The position numbers and the translations under genes were made by a program. From assembly GCF_034930985.1 (NCBI RefSeq), contig NZ_JAYGIM010000012.1, positions 124,001 through 188,000 of the forward strand: DNA of 64,000 nucleotides, written 5' to 3'. Below the pieces are notes generated by a model, which was given only the letters and a program-made list of their open reading frames with translations, had not been told where the DNA came from and did no database searches. Shown here piece by piece: positions 7,661 through 16,045 of this stretch. The first letter of the stretch is position 1. The number at the start of each line of letters is the position of its first letter. The stretch comes from Arcicella lustrica (GTDB lineage Bacteria; Bacteroidota; Bacteroidia; Cytophagales; Spirosomataceae).

Positions 7661-8344
7661 GTGGAACAACAAGAGTCTCGTCAAACACTGGTAAGCCAAT
7701 CAGTTGAGGAAATGAAAGAAACAAAGTATTTCAGTATTGATGCTGTGGAAGATGTAAATGATGATGAACTTATATTAGTAGTAAAACATCTTTTAAGAAC
7801 GTGTTTCAATAAACAAGCTTCAAATCAAATAGAAAGTGAAGACAGCATAATGACGATTGATTTCAAAAATGATGGCGATTTGATTTACTTGGTAGGCAAT
7901 TCTACAAATGACATTGCTTCTTCAGCATACTTATATTCTTACAGAGGAATAGAATCATCACCATCATCAGCTTTTGATTTAGACGAAGAAAAAGAAGTTC
8001 TGGATGTAATAACTAAATTGGTTTCAAATAAAGCGATTCAATCTGCTCATCGTTTATCAAAGGGTGGTTTGTTTGTTGCATTGGCGGAGTCGGCAATGCC
8101 ACGTGGTTTAGGTTTTAGTATTAAAACAAATTCTGCTTTTCGTAAGGATGCTTTTTTGTTTGGGGAAACACAAAGCCGTTTTTTAGTATCAATCGCTCCT
8201 GAAAAACATAATATTTTTGAAGCAATTATTACAGAGACTGATGTGAAATCAAGCTTTTTAGGAAAAGTAAAGAAAGAGAATTTCGTGGTTGATTCTGAAA
8301 TAATTATTTCAACAGCAGAGGCAAAAGCGTTGTCAATTTTATGA
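7661..8344 (+). CDS. Stand-alone PurL (AIRS C-terminal domain)-like protein
   Basis: The 227-residue protein aligns with roughly the last 200 residues of FGAM synthase PurL. It has a LIYLVG segment (75-80), QSAHRLSKGGLFVALAES (127-144) and LFGETQSRFLVS (166-177), matching the PurL motifs LIYLVG, SAHDxSDGGLAVALAE and LFGExQSRxLVS. The catalytic N-terminal AIRS half and ATP-site regions are absent, and the Asp after AH is Arg (residue 131). The start used is GTG; an ATG at 7712 is an alternative. It is either a decayed paralogue or a recruited binding domain, not a working FGAM synthase by itself. No purine genes are adjacent. Confidence 0.65.
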   Translation: MEQQESRQTLVSQSVEEMKETKYFSIDAVEDVNDDELILVVKHLLRTCFNKQASNQIESEDSIMTIDFKNDGDLIYLVGNSTNDIASSAYLYSYRGIESSPSSAFDLDEEKEVLDVITKLVSNKAIQSAHRLSKGGLFVALAESAMPRGLGFSIKTNSAFRKDAFLFGETQSRFLVSIAPEKHNIFEAIITETDVKSSFLGKVKKENFVVDSEIIISTAEAKALSIL

Positions 8345-8359
8345 CTTAGTTTTTAAAGT

Positions 8360-8412
8360 AGAGGTTGTTGCAAAACAAATTATTATTCTGTGTTTTCAAC
8401 AACCTCTTTTTT
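8360..8412. terminator. Bidirectional terminator between PurL-like gene and small membrane gene
   Basis: AGAGGTTGTTG (8360-8370) pairs perfectly with CAACAACCTCT (8397-8407), followed by a T-run. It is placed between two convergent genes. Confidence 0.8.
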
Positions 8413-8425
8413 GTTAAAAAAATGA

Positions 8426-8623
8426 TTAAGGGTCAATGAGTTTATGCTTTTTATTATATTCTACAATAAAAACGATTACTTCGCCAATAATACCTACAGT
8501 CGCCGTGAAGGTATCTCCAAGCCAAATAAGTAAAGTAGCAAAAACAATAAACAGAACAATCAATTGAGCAGTTGAAAGTTCATTTTCTTCTGAATGTTGT
8601 GTTGAATTTGACATAGTTAACAT
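8426..8623 (-). CDS. Small membrane protein of unknown function
   Basis: A 65-residue protein with a polar N-terminus, two closely spaced hydrophobic segments (about 19-37 and 40-54) and a basic tail (EYNKKHKLIDP). No family is recognised. ATG codons at 8623 and 8614 are equally plausible starts. It is divergent from the DUF922 gene, 30 bases apart, and shares a terminator with the PurL-like gene. The clean hairpin and the hydrophobic pattern support a real gene. Confidence 0.55.
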   Translation of the reverse strand: MLTMSNSTQHSEENELSTAQLIVLFIVFATLLIWLGDTFTATVGIIGEVIVFIVEYNKKHKLIDP

Positions 8624-8653
8624 TTTGTAATTTAGATAATTTATTACTAAGAT

Positions 8654-9745
8654 ATGAAAAAGTATAAAAAAATCAAGCCAATTCTTGTGTTAAATTGTAT
8701 TTTTTTTCTGTTAATGTTGCAAACTTCTACTTATGCGCAAGAGAAAATCATTTATTTAGGAAATACGGCTATTAAATTAAATAACAATAATTTTTACTTA
8801 TTGAAAATTATCGACGAGCGACCTGATAAACGTAGAATTGGAACTGTTTACAATGAAGAAAAAGAAGATGTTTATTTGAAATTATTAAATGGAACAGTAA
8901 AAGCTAGTAATGAATTTTTGACGAGATTTTCTAAGAAAGATAACGCTTCTTACCCAATTGTACTTAAAATAAAAGAGCTGAAAGTTGTTGAAAAAATAGT
9001 TAACTCAAAAATTGTGAATGGTTCTAGCGAAATTAAAGTAGAGTTTGGTTTCATGCGAGATTCCACATTAATAGATTTAACACCCTTTCAAACAAAAATT
9101 ACTTTTACCCGTAGTTTTAATGTAACTGACCGTTATCAGTATTTGATTGGAAGATTATTAGATAAATCAATTCTTTATTTTGACCAATGGATGACTGTCA
9201 ATTTTGATAAAAATCCATTGTTAATAAAAGCTGTTCAATTGAATATTAAACCTGATTACGGGATTGACAAACCCATAAGTGGCGATACCGTTTTTTGGTC
9301 AAACAAGTATAAACTTTCATGGAAAGATTTTGAAGGTAGTAAACCTTTGAGTACTAAATATGCTGCACAAGTTTTTACCAATTTTGAATATAATGCACTG
9401 ACGAATCTTAAAAACGGTGTTTTAAATATTGATTTACAATTAAAAGCTTATATGCTCAAAAGTGCATCTTGGACTTCGCTATCACTTTCAGAAGAACATC
9501 TTGCTCATGAACAATTACATTTTGATATTACCAAAGTGATTGCAGAACGATACAAAAAGAAAGCTTCAAAAATGTTGACTATTGATGATTACGATAGCGA
9601 ATTACAACTTTTATTTATTGAAATGTATCGAGAATTGAATCGTTTACAAAAAGAATATGATGCAGAAAGTAATCATAGTATTAATTTTGTAGGACAACAA
9701 AAATGGCAATCACTCATTTCGGATGAATTGAGAGTAATCCGATAA
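8654..9745 (+). CDS. Secreted DUF922-type putative zinc protease
   Basis: This 363-residue protein has an N-terminal signal or anchor (basic start, hydrophobic about 10-24, then YAQ). The C-terminal half matches DUF922 proteins, which are predicted secreted Zn-dependent proteases. The zinc motif HEQLH is at 285-289 and is followed by FDI, as in the family. The first half (30-190) is a separate unrecognised beta-rich domain. The gene is followed after 20 bases by the TrmH-like gene, so the two may share a transcript. Proteolytic activity is predicted from the motif only. Confidence 0.7.
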   Translation: MKKYKKIKPILVLNCIFFLLMLQTSTYAQEKIIYLGNTAIKLNNNNFYLLKIIDERPDKRRIGTVYNEEKEDVYLKLLNGTVKASNEFLTRFSKKDNASYPIVLKIKELKVVEKIVNSKIVNGSSEIKVEFGFMRDSTLIDLTPFQTKITFTRSFNVTDRYQYLIGRLLDKSILYFDQWMTVNFDKNPLLIKAVQLNIKPDYGIDKPISGDTVFWSNKYKLSWKDFEGSKPLSTKYAAQVFTNFEYNALTNLKNGVLNIDLQLKAYMLKSASWTSLSLSEEHLAHEQLHFDITKVIAERYKKKASKMLTIDDYDSELQLLFIEMYRELNRLQKEYDAESNHSINFVGQQKWQSLISDELRVIR

Positions 9746-9765
9746 CCATAAAATTATAATTAAAA

Positions 9766-10308
9766 ATGCGCAAATTGTCAATGGATGATCTTAACCGCCT
9801 TTCAGCGGAGGAGTTTCAACAGGTAGAAAAATTTCCTTATGTTTTAATTTTGGATGATATTAGAAGTATGAATAATGTTGGTTCTGTATTCAGAACCGCA
9901 GATGCTTTTAAAGTAGATAAAGTATTTCTGGGTGGAATTACGGCAACCCCTCCGCACAGAGAAATTCAAAAAACAGCTTTAGGAGCCGATGAAACTGTAA
10001 CTTGGGAACACGTTGAAGATGTTTTGGCATTAGTCAAAACATTACAAGCTGAAGGTTATACTGTAGCAGCAGTAGAACAAGTTGAAAATAGTGTATCTTT
10101 ATTAGGTTTTGAACCTGAACTTGATAAAAAATATGCTTTTGTATTTGGCAACGAAGTTTTTGGTGTGAGCCAGCAAGTGGTTGAACAAGCAGATTTTTGT
10201 TTAGAAGTACCACAGTTTGGCACAAAGCATTCTTTGAACATTTCGGTAACTACAGGAGTAATTTGCTGGGATTTTGTAAGCAAATATTTAACGGCAAAAA
10301 ATAATTAA
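9766..10308 (+). CDS. TrmH/SpoU-family RNA 2'-O-methyltransferase
   Basis: The 180-residue protein is a SPOUT methyltransferase that adds a methyl group from SAM to ribose 2'-OH in tRNA or rRNA. All three SpoU motifs are present: MNNVGSVFRTADA (35-47), VFGNEVFGV (126-134) and VPQFGTKHSLNIS (148-160). The length is that of the catalytic core alone, with no N-terminal substrate-binding domain, so the target nucleotide cannot be assigned. Confidence 0.85.
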   Translation: MRKLSMDDLNRLSAEEFQQVEKFPYVLILDDIRSMNNVGSVFRTADAFKVDKVFLGGITATPPHREIQKTALGADETVTWEHVEDVLALVKTLQAEGYTVAAVEQVENSVSLLGFEPELDKKYAFVFGNEVFGVSQQVVEQADFCLEVPQFGTKHSLNISVTTGVICWDFVSKYLTAKNN

Positions 10309-10343
10309 TATCAGTTATTCGAAAACTTAACACAAAAAACTTT

Positions 10344-10371
10344 TTTGCTTTCAAGCTTATTGATACCTTCG
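10344..10371 (+). promoter_or_regulatory. Possible promoter of the lysine-rich protein gene
   Basis: TACCTTCG at 10364-10371 is one base from the TAnnTTTG -7 consensus and lies 45 bases before the ATG. A TTTG at 10344-10347 is closer (16 bases) than the usual 19-21. Confidence 0.4.
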
Positions 10372-10415
10372 TTTCAATTAAATAATAATAATTTAATATT
10401 AAATTAATATTGATC

Positions 10416-10811
10416 ATGAAATCAAACAATAAGACTCTTACCAACGAAATCTCAGCCCTTATTTTAGGAAAACTCCACGGGTTAAATGCAAAAAGTGCTA
10501 AAAAATTAGTGAAGGCTGTTGATGAAACTGCTAAAGAAATTGTAAAGAAGTACGCTAAACTTCAGAAAGAAGAGACTGAGGAAAAAGAGAAAGAAGCTAA
10601 AAAAGAAGCAAAGAAAGCGAAAGAAAAAGCAGAGAAAGTTGAAAAAGAAAAAGCAAAAGCAGCAGCGAAAGCAGAATTAGCAGCTAAAATCGCTATTGTT
10701 ACTGAAGATGAAGTAGTTGTTGAAAAGAAAGAAAAGTCTTCAAAGAAAAAAGCAGCTGAAGCTTCAGATGAAGTAACAAGTACTGAGGCTAGCGAAGAAG
10801 CAGGAGCTTAA
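10416..10811 (+). CDS. Lysine/alanine/glutamate-rich basic protein (histone H1-like composition)
   Basis: A 131-residue protein. The first 50 residues are a helical region (NEISALILGKLHGLNAKSAK) that looks folded. Residues about 50-95 are a low-complexity Lys/Glu/Ala helix with KEA and KEK repeats. After a short hydrophobic stretch (AAKIAIVTEDEVVVE) comes a KKEKSSKKKA patch and an acidic tail. Bacteroidota encode similar H1-like or nucleoid-associated tails, but I cannot match this one to a named family. The start at 10416 is used; an ATG two codons upstream also exists. It is monocistronic with its own terminator. Confidence 0.65.
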   Translation: MKSNNKTLTNEISALILGKLHGLNAKSAKKLVKAVDETAKEIVKKYAKLQKEETEEKEKEAKKEAKKAKEKAEKVEKEKAKAAAKAELAAKIAIVTEDEVVVEKKEKSSKKKAAEASDEVTSTEASEEAGA

Positions 10812-10836
10812 TATTGCCGACTATCAAACAAATGAG

Positions 10837-10885
10837 AGAGTTTATCAAAAATGATATTAGTTTTTGATAAACTCTTTTTGTTTTG
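10837..10885 (+). terminator. Terminator after lysine-rich gene
   Basis: A perfect 15-base stem (10837-10851 with 10861-10875), 9-base loop and T-run. It is one of the strongest hairpins in the window. Confidence 0.85.
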
Positions 10886-10959
10886 TACCGTCGTTGTAAT
10901 TCTGTTAGACTTTCTGCGACTCATTCCAAAACTAAAAACAAACTAAACCCACACCGTTG

Positions 10960-11883
10960 ATGTCGAATATTTTAGAAGCCCACCATGTGGTAAAACGCTA
11001 TGCAGGACACACTGCCTTAGACGAAGTAAGTATTGAAGTACCCGCAGGTTCAATTTTTGGTTTGCTAGGACCAAACGGAGCAGGTAAAACCTCTTTGATT
11101 CGAATTATTAATCAAATTACTGCTCCCGACGAAGGTGAAATCATTCTTCTTGGCGAAAAATTACAACCCAAACATATTGAGGTAATCGGTTATTTACCCG
11201 AAGAACGTGGTTTGTACAAAAAAATGAAAGTGGGCGAACAGCTACTTTATCTTGCTCAATTAAAAGGAATGAGTAAAGCCGAAGCCACTGAAAAACTAAA
11301 ACATTGGTTTATAAAATTCGATATAAAAGATTGGTGGAATAAAAATGTTGAAGACCTTTCAAAAGGAATGCAACAAAAAACACAATTTATCGCAACCATC
11401 GTTCATGAACCTAAATTGATTATTCTTGATGAACCTTTCTCTGGTTTCGACCCCATCAATGCCAATTTATTGAAAGATGAAATCCTAGAATTAAAAGAAA
11501 GAGGAACAACCATTATTTTTTCTACACACAGAATGGAGTCCGTTGAAGAATTATGCGACCACATTGCATTGATTAATAAATCGAAAGTGGTACTTCACGG
11601 AGCTAAAAAAGAAGTGAAAAATCGTTTCAGAGATAATTCTTATACCATTGAATTTATTGGTACGCTCAATGAAAATCCTTTGTTTTTTGAAGTGTTAGAT
11701 AGTAAGCCTTTGGATGATGGCATTACCCAATCTCATATCAAACTTGTTGAAGGAGTATCTGTAAATCAAATGATTACTGTTTTGCTTGAACAAGTAACAC
11801 TAATTTCTTTCAATGAAAATATTCCTTCATTTAATGAAATTTTTATCAAAGTGGTTGGTGGCGAAGCTAACGATATTCTTTGA
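10960..11883 (+). CDS. ABC exporter ATPase, NatA-like
   Basis: The 307-residue ATPase has Walker A GPNGAGKT (37-44), ABC signature LSKGMQQK (133-140) and Walker B LIILDEPFSGFDP (153-165). The C-terminal extension of about 90 residues is typical of NatA-type subunits. ATG at 10960 is chosen over the TTG three bases earlier. The permease gene follows after 46 bases. NatAB systems export sodium or other small toxic solutes; the substrate here is not known. Confidence 0.88.
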   Translation: MSNILEAHHVVKRYAGHTALDEVSIEVPAGSIFGLLGPNGAGKTSLIRIINQITAPDEGEIILLGEKLQPKHIEVIGYLPEERGLYKKMKVGEQLLYLAQLKGMSKAEATEKLKHWFIKFDIKDWWNKNVEDLSKGMQQKTQFIATIVHEPKLIILDEPFSGFDPINANLLKDEILELKERGTTIIFSTHRMESVEELCDHIALINKSKVVLHGAKKEVKNRFRDNSYTIEFIGTLNENPLFFEVLDSKPLDDGITQSHIKLVEGVSVNQMITVLLEQVTLISFNENIPSFNEIFIKVVGGEANDIL

Positions 11884-11929
11884 AATAATCCTAAACCAAT
11901 TTTATACTCCCTTTTAAATCCCCAAAACG

Positions 11930-13255
11930 ATGAATAAGATTTTACTGATTATACAGCGAGAATATACCACCAGAGTAAGAAAAAAATCTTTTTGGATTGC
12001 TTCGCTTTTAGTGCCAATTCTTATTGCCGCAGTTTATGCTATTCCACTTTACTTATTTTTAAATTCAAACGATACCAAAACGATTGAGGTTGTCGATGAA
12101 AGTAAATTATTCAAAGGCAAATTGCAATCTGAAGAAGATATTACTTTTAAATTCATTGAAACTACCTTTGACCAAGCCAAGAAAAACTTATATAAAAGCA
12201 ATGCCGACATTGTTGTGAATATTCCCAAAGATATTCTTGATAATCCTAATGGTGTAAAAATGGTTGGTAAAAAGAGCATTGGCTTATCAGTTCAATTTAG
12301 TATTCAAGGAAAAATCCAGAATGAATTACGTAACATAAAATTACAAAGAGCCAATATTGATTTAAAAGTACTGGAAGAAAACAAGGTAAATGTAAATGCA
12401 AAAACCTATACTTTGGATGAAGATGGTGGCGAACAAAGCAGCAGTTCGACTGGTGCAATGATTTTGGCAGGTATTTTTGGAATGATATTGTACATTTCAG
12501 CATTCTTGTATGGTTCACAAGTAATGAATGGCGTAATTGAAGAAAAAAGTAATAGAATTATTGAAGTAATGATTTCTTCGGTGCGTCCTTTTCAATTAAT
12601 GATGGGCAAAATTGTAGGAGTTGGTTTGGTTGGTCTTACTCAGTTTTTATTGTGGGGCGTACTTACTTTTGGTGCTTCAACAGCCACAACTGCGATTATG
12701 TCGGGTAAAATTCAGGAAAAAGTGGAAACCTTAAAAAAATCTGGAGCAGGCTCAGACGAAATCAAGAAGTATCAAGACTCAGTAAAAGATACAAATCCGC
12801 TTTCTAGTATTTCTCAAACAATTGAAAATATTTCGCTTGCAAAAATCATTATCTGTTTCTTTTTATTTTATATCGGAGGATACTTATTGTACAGTTCACT
12901 TTTTGCGGCGATAGGCTCAGCTGTTGAAAATTCATCGGAAGCACAACAATTCATGTTTCCCGTCACGATTCCGATTATCTTATCGTTTATTTTAGCACAA
13001 GTAATTATTCAAAAACCCGATAGTCCGATTGCTTTTTGGGCATCAATTTTTCCTCTGACTTCACCAATTGATATGATGGTAAGATTACCTTTTGGAGTAC
13101 CAAACTGGGAAATCGCCTTATCTTTTGTACTATTGGTCTTTGGCTTTTTAGGAACAACTTGGTTTGCAGGAAAAGTATATCGAGTAGGAATTTTGATGTA
13201 TGGGAAAAAGCCTTCTTGGAAAGAAATTAGTAAATGGGTTTTTTACAAAGGATAA
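11930..13255 (+). CDS. ABC-2 type permease, NatB-like
   Basis: This 441-residue ABC-2 permease has one N-terminal span (about 21-45), a large extracytoplasmic loop (about 45-175) and five or six spans in the C-terminal half. The segment EEKSNRIIEVMISS (204-217), a conserved cytoplasmic helix of NatB/DrrB-type permeases, is clear. It pairs with the ATPase directly upstream. It ends at a bidirectional terminator. Confidence 0.87.
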   Translation: MNKILLIIQREYTTRVRKKSFWIASLLVPILIAAVYAIPLYLFLNSNDTKTIEVVDESKLFKGKLQSEEDITFKFIETTFDQAKKNLYKSNADIVVNIPKDILDNPNGVKMVGKKSIGLSVQFSIQGKIQNELRNIKLQRANIDLKVLEENKVNVNAKTYTLDEDGGEQSSSSTGAMILAGIFGMILYISAFLYGSQVMNGVIEEKSNRIIEVMISSVRPFQLMMGKIVGVGLVGLTQFLLWGVLTFGASTATTAIMSGKIQEKVETLKKSGAGSDEIKKYQDSVKDTNPLSSISQTIENISLAKIIICFFLFYIGGYLLYSSLFAAIGSAVENSSEAQQFMFPVTIPIILSFILAQVIIQKPDSPIAFWASIFPLTSPIDMMVRLPFGVPNWEIALSFVLLVFGFLGTTWFAGKVYRVGILMYGKKPSWKEISKWVFYKG

Positions 13256-13261
13256 AATCAA

Positions 13262-13298
13262 TAAAAATGCTTTTCAGAATACTGGAAAGCATTTTTAT
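13262..13298. terminator. Bidirectional terminator between NatB-like and Lrp genes
   Basis: A stem of about 15 bases (13262-13276 with 13282-13297, one wobble) has A-runs on one side and T-runs on the other, serving both convergent genes. Confidence 0.8.
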
Positions 13299-13311
13299 TG
13301 TCATGAGTTTT

Positions 13312-13818
13312 TTATTTGGGTTTGTTCAATAAACCTAAATCCGGCTGTGAATACTTTAGGATTTTGATATACATATCCGTTTTAGTTTGATACACTCCTT
13401 CAATATTCGGAATACGTTGATTAATTACTTCCAATAAGTGATTATTGTCTCTACACATCACATCTACCTGAATATCGAAATCTCCAGAGGTAACTGCTAA
13501 AAAACTTACTTCCCTAAATTCTTGAAGCTGAGCAGCCACCGACTCAATAAGGTTGGCTGGACGAACAGAAATTTTAATATGCACATAAGCATGAAATCCT
13601 ACTCTTGCAGTATTTACACGTCCAACAATTTGGATGGTTTTATCTTCAATGAGTTTACTTGCTCTGCTTCGGATGGTACTGGCAGAGGTTTTTAAGTTTT
13701 CGGCCATGTCCGTAAATGAACGGCGTCCGTCTTCTTGTAATTGACCTAAAATAGCGAAATCTAATTCGTCAAGAACAACAGCATTTTCGTTTGTATTGGT
13801 TGGTTGTGTAAGGCTCAT
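13312..13818 (-). CDS. Lrp/AsnC-family transcriptional regulator
   Basis: The 168-residue protein has an N-terminal winged helix (about 15-75, with LDFAILGQLQEDGRRSF and the recognition helix SASTIRSRASKL). It also has a C-terminal RAM/AsnC ligand-binding domain (about 77-155, with VTSGDFDIQVDVMCRD). Such proteins bind amino acids or related metabolites and control nearby genes. It is divergent from the DACNV-like gene. The shared 305-base region contains repeated AATTTTAG motifs that could be its binding sites. Confidence 0.9.
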   Translation of the reverse strand: MSLTQPTNTNENAVVLDELDFAILGQLQEDGRRSFTDMAENLKTSASTIRSRASKLIEDKTIQIVGRVNTARVGFHAYVHIKISVRPANLIESVAAQLQEFREVSFLAVTSGDFDIQVDVMCRDNNHLLEVINQRIPNIEGVYQTKTDMYIKILKYSQPDLGLLNKPK

Positions 13819-14123
13819 AAAGTAGAAAAAAGTAAGTTCATTATTAATTTCCGAAATTTTAGGGAAAAATAAAAACTAAATTTTAGCTCGTTTTTGAAAA
13901 TTCATCAAAAAATAGGCGTTTTTTGGTTAAAAATTAGAAAAATAGACGAATTTTAGAGAAAAATAATAGAATCTACTTAGACGATAATTTTGCTTTTTTT
14001 TGATACAAAATGATATTTCATCACATTATTTTAAAGCATTGAACCTAAGCCAAAAATTAATAGTTGAAGAGATAAGTGTCAATTTGTGTATAGAACTATT
14101 TTCAGAGAGCCAAAAAATTAATT
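13819..14123. other. Divergent control region with repeated AATTTTAG motifs
   Basis: No gene is visible. A near-identical 20-base direct repeat occurs at 13853-13872 and 13947-13966 (core AATTTTAG-R-GAAAAATAA). An odd palindrome, CTAAATTTTAG, lies between them at about 13877-13887. The region separates an Lrp regulator from the gene it faces. AT-rich, spaced, semi-palindromic motifs are typical of Lrp-family operators, so autoregulation and control of the neighbour are reasonable inferences. Confidence 0.5.
13985..13993 (+). promoter_or_regulatory. Possible -7 element for the DACNV-like gene
   Basis: TAATTTTGC matches TAnnTTTGc exactly and lies about 130 bases before the ATG. The core GATAATTTTGCTT is identical to one at 56384-56396. 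No clear -33 TTG is visible. Confidence 0.4.
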
Positions 14124-15266
14124 ATGATTTCGACCACCACTACTTACCAAGCAGCTCAAATGGTTTCTGAAACTGTTGAAAGCCATTTTATATTTCATCA
14201 TCAAAAAGCGATTAATCATGATGGGAAAGTACTTGCACCCATTCCTAGTAATCAGGTAATAGAATCAATTATTGATACTACTTTTTGGGCAAGTCTTCGT
14301 CGTGAAGAAGGACGTTTCCCTAAAATTTCCATCGCTTTTTTACCACCACATTTAGCTGAACAACCACTTATTTTTGAAAATAGCTTGTCGTTTAATCCTA
14401 ATGTGTTAACCAAATTAGCGCCTTCTGTTGAACATGCTGGTATTCATCTTGGTGTTTGGATTGAAAACGATGAATTATATATTTGGGGAACAACCACCAG
14501 TATTCCGGGTTTATGTTTTGTTTTAGAAGTAGTTGAGCCGGGTTTGTTAGTGGTAAAACATAGAAGAACAGATGGTTTTGGGAAATTTATCAATGTGGCG
14601 GTTTTGAAGGGCGATCAGATTAAAATCATTGATGAAAATAGTAGCGCATTGCCTGATTGTCCTGCTTTAATTGGTTCGATGATAGGAGTAGCTTCACCTT
14701 CTTCTTGGAATGACTCTCTGAACGTATTAGTACAATTGGCTGTTGCGATGCGAGCGCACCAAAGAGGAGGAGCATTACTGATTGTGCCTTCACAGCATGA
14801 TAATTGGCGTTCTTCGATAATATATCCAATTACTTATTCTGTACAACCTGTTTTTGCAGGGCTTTCGTTGCTGAATCACAAAGGAATTGATTTGCAAAAT
14901 TATGCTTTTCAAAGTAAACTCAATCAAGCGATTAATGGAGTTGCAGGGCTTACTGCCGTTGATGGAGCTACAATTATTAACGATAAATTTGAAGTATTGG
15001 CTTTTGGAGCAAAAATAGGACGTTCACCCTCTGGCAAAGCGCTTGAAGCAATTTTAGTAACTGAGCCAATTTTAGGAAATGAACCTCAGGTGGTACATCC
15101 AGTACAGAATGGAGGAACGAGACATCTTTCAGCCGCTCAATTTGTATATGACCAACGTGATGCTATTGCTTTGGTGGCTTCGCAAGATGGAAGATTTACA
15201 ATTTTTTCATGGTCGCCTTGTGAAAGAATGGTGCATGCGCATCGTGTAGATACTTTGTTATTATAA
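14124..15266 (+). CDS. Degenerate DisA-like sensor protein (DACNV type)
   Basis: The C-terminal third of this 380-residue protein keeps DisA/DAC diadenylate cyclase landmarks: VDGATII (279-285), GTRHLSAAQF (331-340) and ASQDGRFTIF (352-361). In active cyclases the second motif is RHR; here it is RHL. The N-terminal 250 residues are an unrecognised domain of the kind found in proteins annotated as probable sensor domain DACNV. I infer a nucleotide-binding sensor rather than a cyclic di-AMP synthase. No transmembrane segment is seen. It is divergent from an Lrp regulator. The family name is from memory, so confidence in that label is moderate. Confidence 0.65.
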   Translation: MISTTTTYQAAQMVSETVESHFIFHHQKAINHDGKVLAPIPSNQVIESIIDTTFWASLRREEGRFPKISIAFLPPHLAEQPLIFENSLSFNPNVLTKLAPSVEHAGIHLGVWIENDELYIWGTTTSIPGLCFVLEVVEPGLLVVKHRRTDGFGKFINVAVLKGDQIKIIDENSSALPDCPALIGSMIGVASPSSWNDSLNVLVQLAVAMRAHQRGGALLIVPSQHDNWRSSIIYPITYSVQPVFAGLSLLNHKGIDLQNYAFQSKLNQAINGVAGLTAVDGATIINDKFEVLAFGAKIGRSPSGKALEAILVTEPILGNEPQVVHPVQNGGTRHLSAAQFVYDQRDAIALVASQDGRFTIFSWSPCERMVHAHRVDTLLL

Positions 15267-15267
15267 G

Positions 15268-16029
15268 TTAACAAGTAACACTTAGCCCGTCATAAGCTAA
15301 TTTAATATAAGCAGGAAGTTCTTCATCAACATCACGGTGTAAACCCATTTGATGGCTGATATGAGTAATGTAAGCTTGTTCTGGTTGAATTTTATCAAGT
15401 ACTTCAATCGCTTCCGACAAAGTAAAATGTGATAAGTGTTTTTCTTTTCGCAAAGCCCCAATTACTACAATTTTAGAGCCTTTTACTTTTTCGATAGCTT
15501 CGTCAGAAATGTAGTTTACATCTGTGATGTATGTAAAATCGCCAATTCTGAATCCATAGACTGGAAGCTTGAAATGCAATACTTCAATAGGAGTGAAGGT
15601 AATCCCTTCTACCTCAAATGGCGTATTATGAATTTCGTTGAGTGTAATTTGCGGAGTGCCAGGATATTTTATTGCTGTAAAAGCATAAGCAAATTCTTGT
15701 TGGATTTGCTCTAAAACTGACGGGCGAGCATAAATAGGCATATCTCTTTTTTGAGAGAAATTGTAGGCTCTAACGTCGTCTAATCCTGCTGTATGGTCTT
15801 TGTGTTCGTGGGTGAAAATTACGGCATCAAGCTTGTGAATGCGTTCACGAAGCATTTGTTGCCTAAAGTCTGGACCAGTATCAATAACAAAACTTTTGTC
15901 GGCTATTTCTAGGTGAATAGAAACCCTAAGACGTTTATCACGGAAGTCGAGAGATTGGCAAACTTCACAACCACAAGCAATGACAGGTACTCCTTGCGAT
16001 GTTCCAGTGCCTAGGAAGGTAATTCTCAT
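15268..16029 (-). CDS. MBL-fold hydrolase of the RNase Z/PhnP group
   Basis: From ATG 16029 the 253-residue protein starts MRITFLGTGTSQGVPVIAC, the typical opening of PhnP/RNase Z-like phosphodiesterases; the frame reaches six codons further upstream. The metal motif HEHKDH is at 74-79, with Cys19, Cys21 and Cys24 forming a PhnP-like extra metal site. A later His (TDVNYISDE region and THISHQ) completes the centre. Members cleave cyclic or linear phosphodiesters; the substrate is unassigned. Its stop lies one base after the stop of the convergent DACNV-like gene. Confidence 0.82.
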   Translation of the reverse strand: MRITFLGTGTSQGVPVIACGCEVCQSLDFRDKRLRVSIHLEIADKSFVIDTGPDFRQQMLRERIHKLDAVIFTHEHKDHTAGLDDVRAYNFSQKRDMPIYARPSVLEQIQQEFAYAFTAIKYPGTPQITLNEIHNTPFEVEGITFTPIEVLHFKLPVYGFRIGDFTYITDVNYISDEAIEKVKGSKIVVIGALRKEKHLSHFTLSEAIEVLDKIQPEQAYITHISHQMGLHRDVDEELPAYIKLAYDGLSVTC

Positions 16030-16045
16030 AAAATGATGAAGTATC

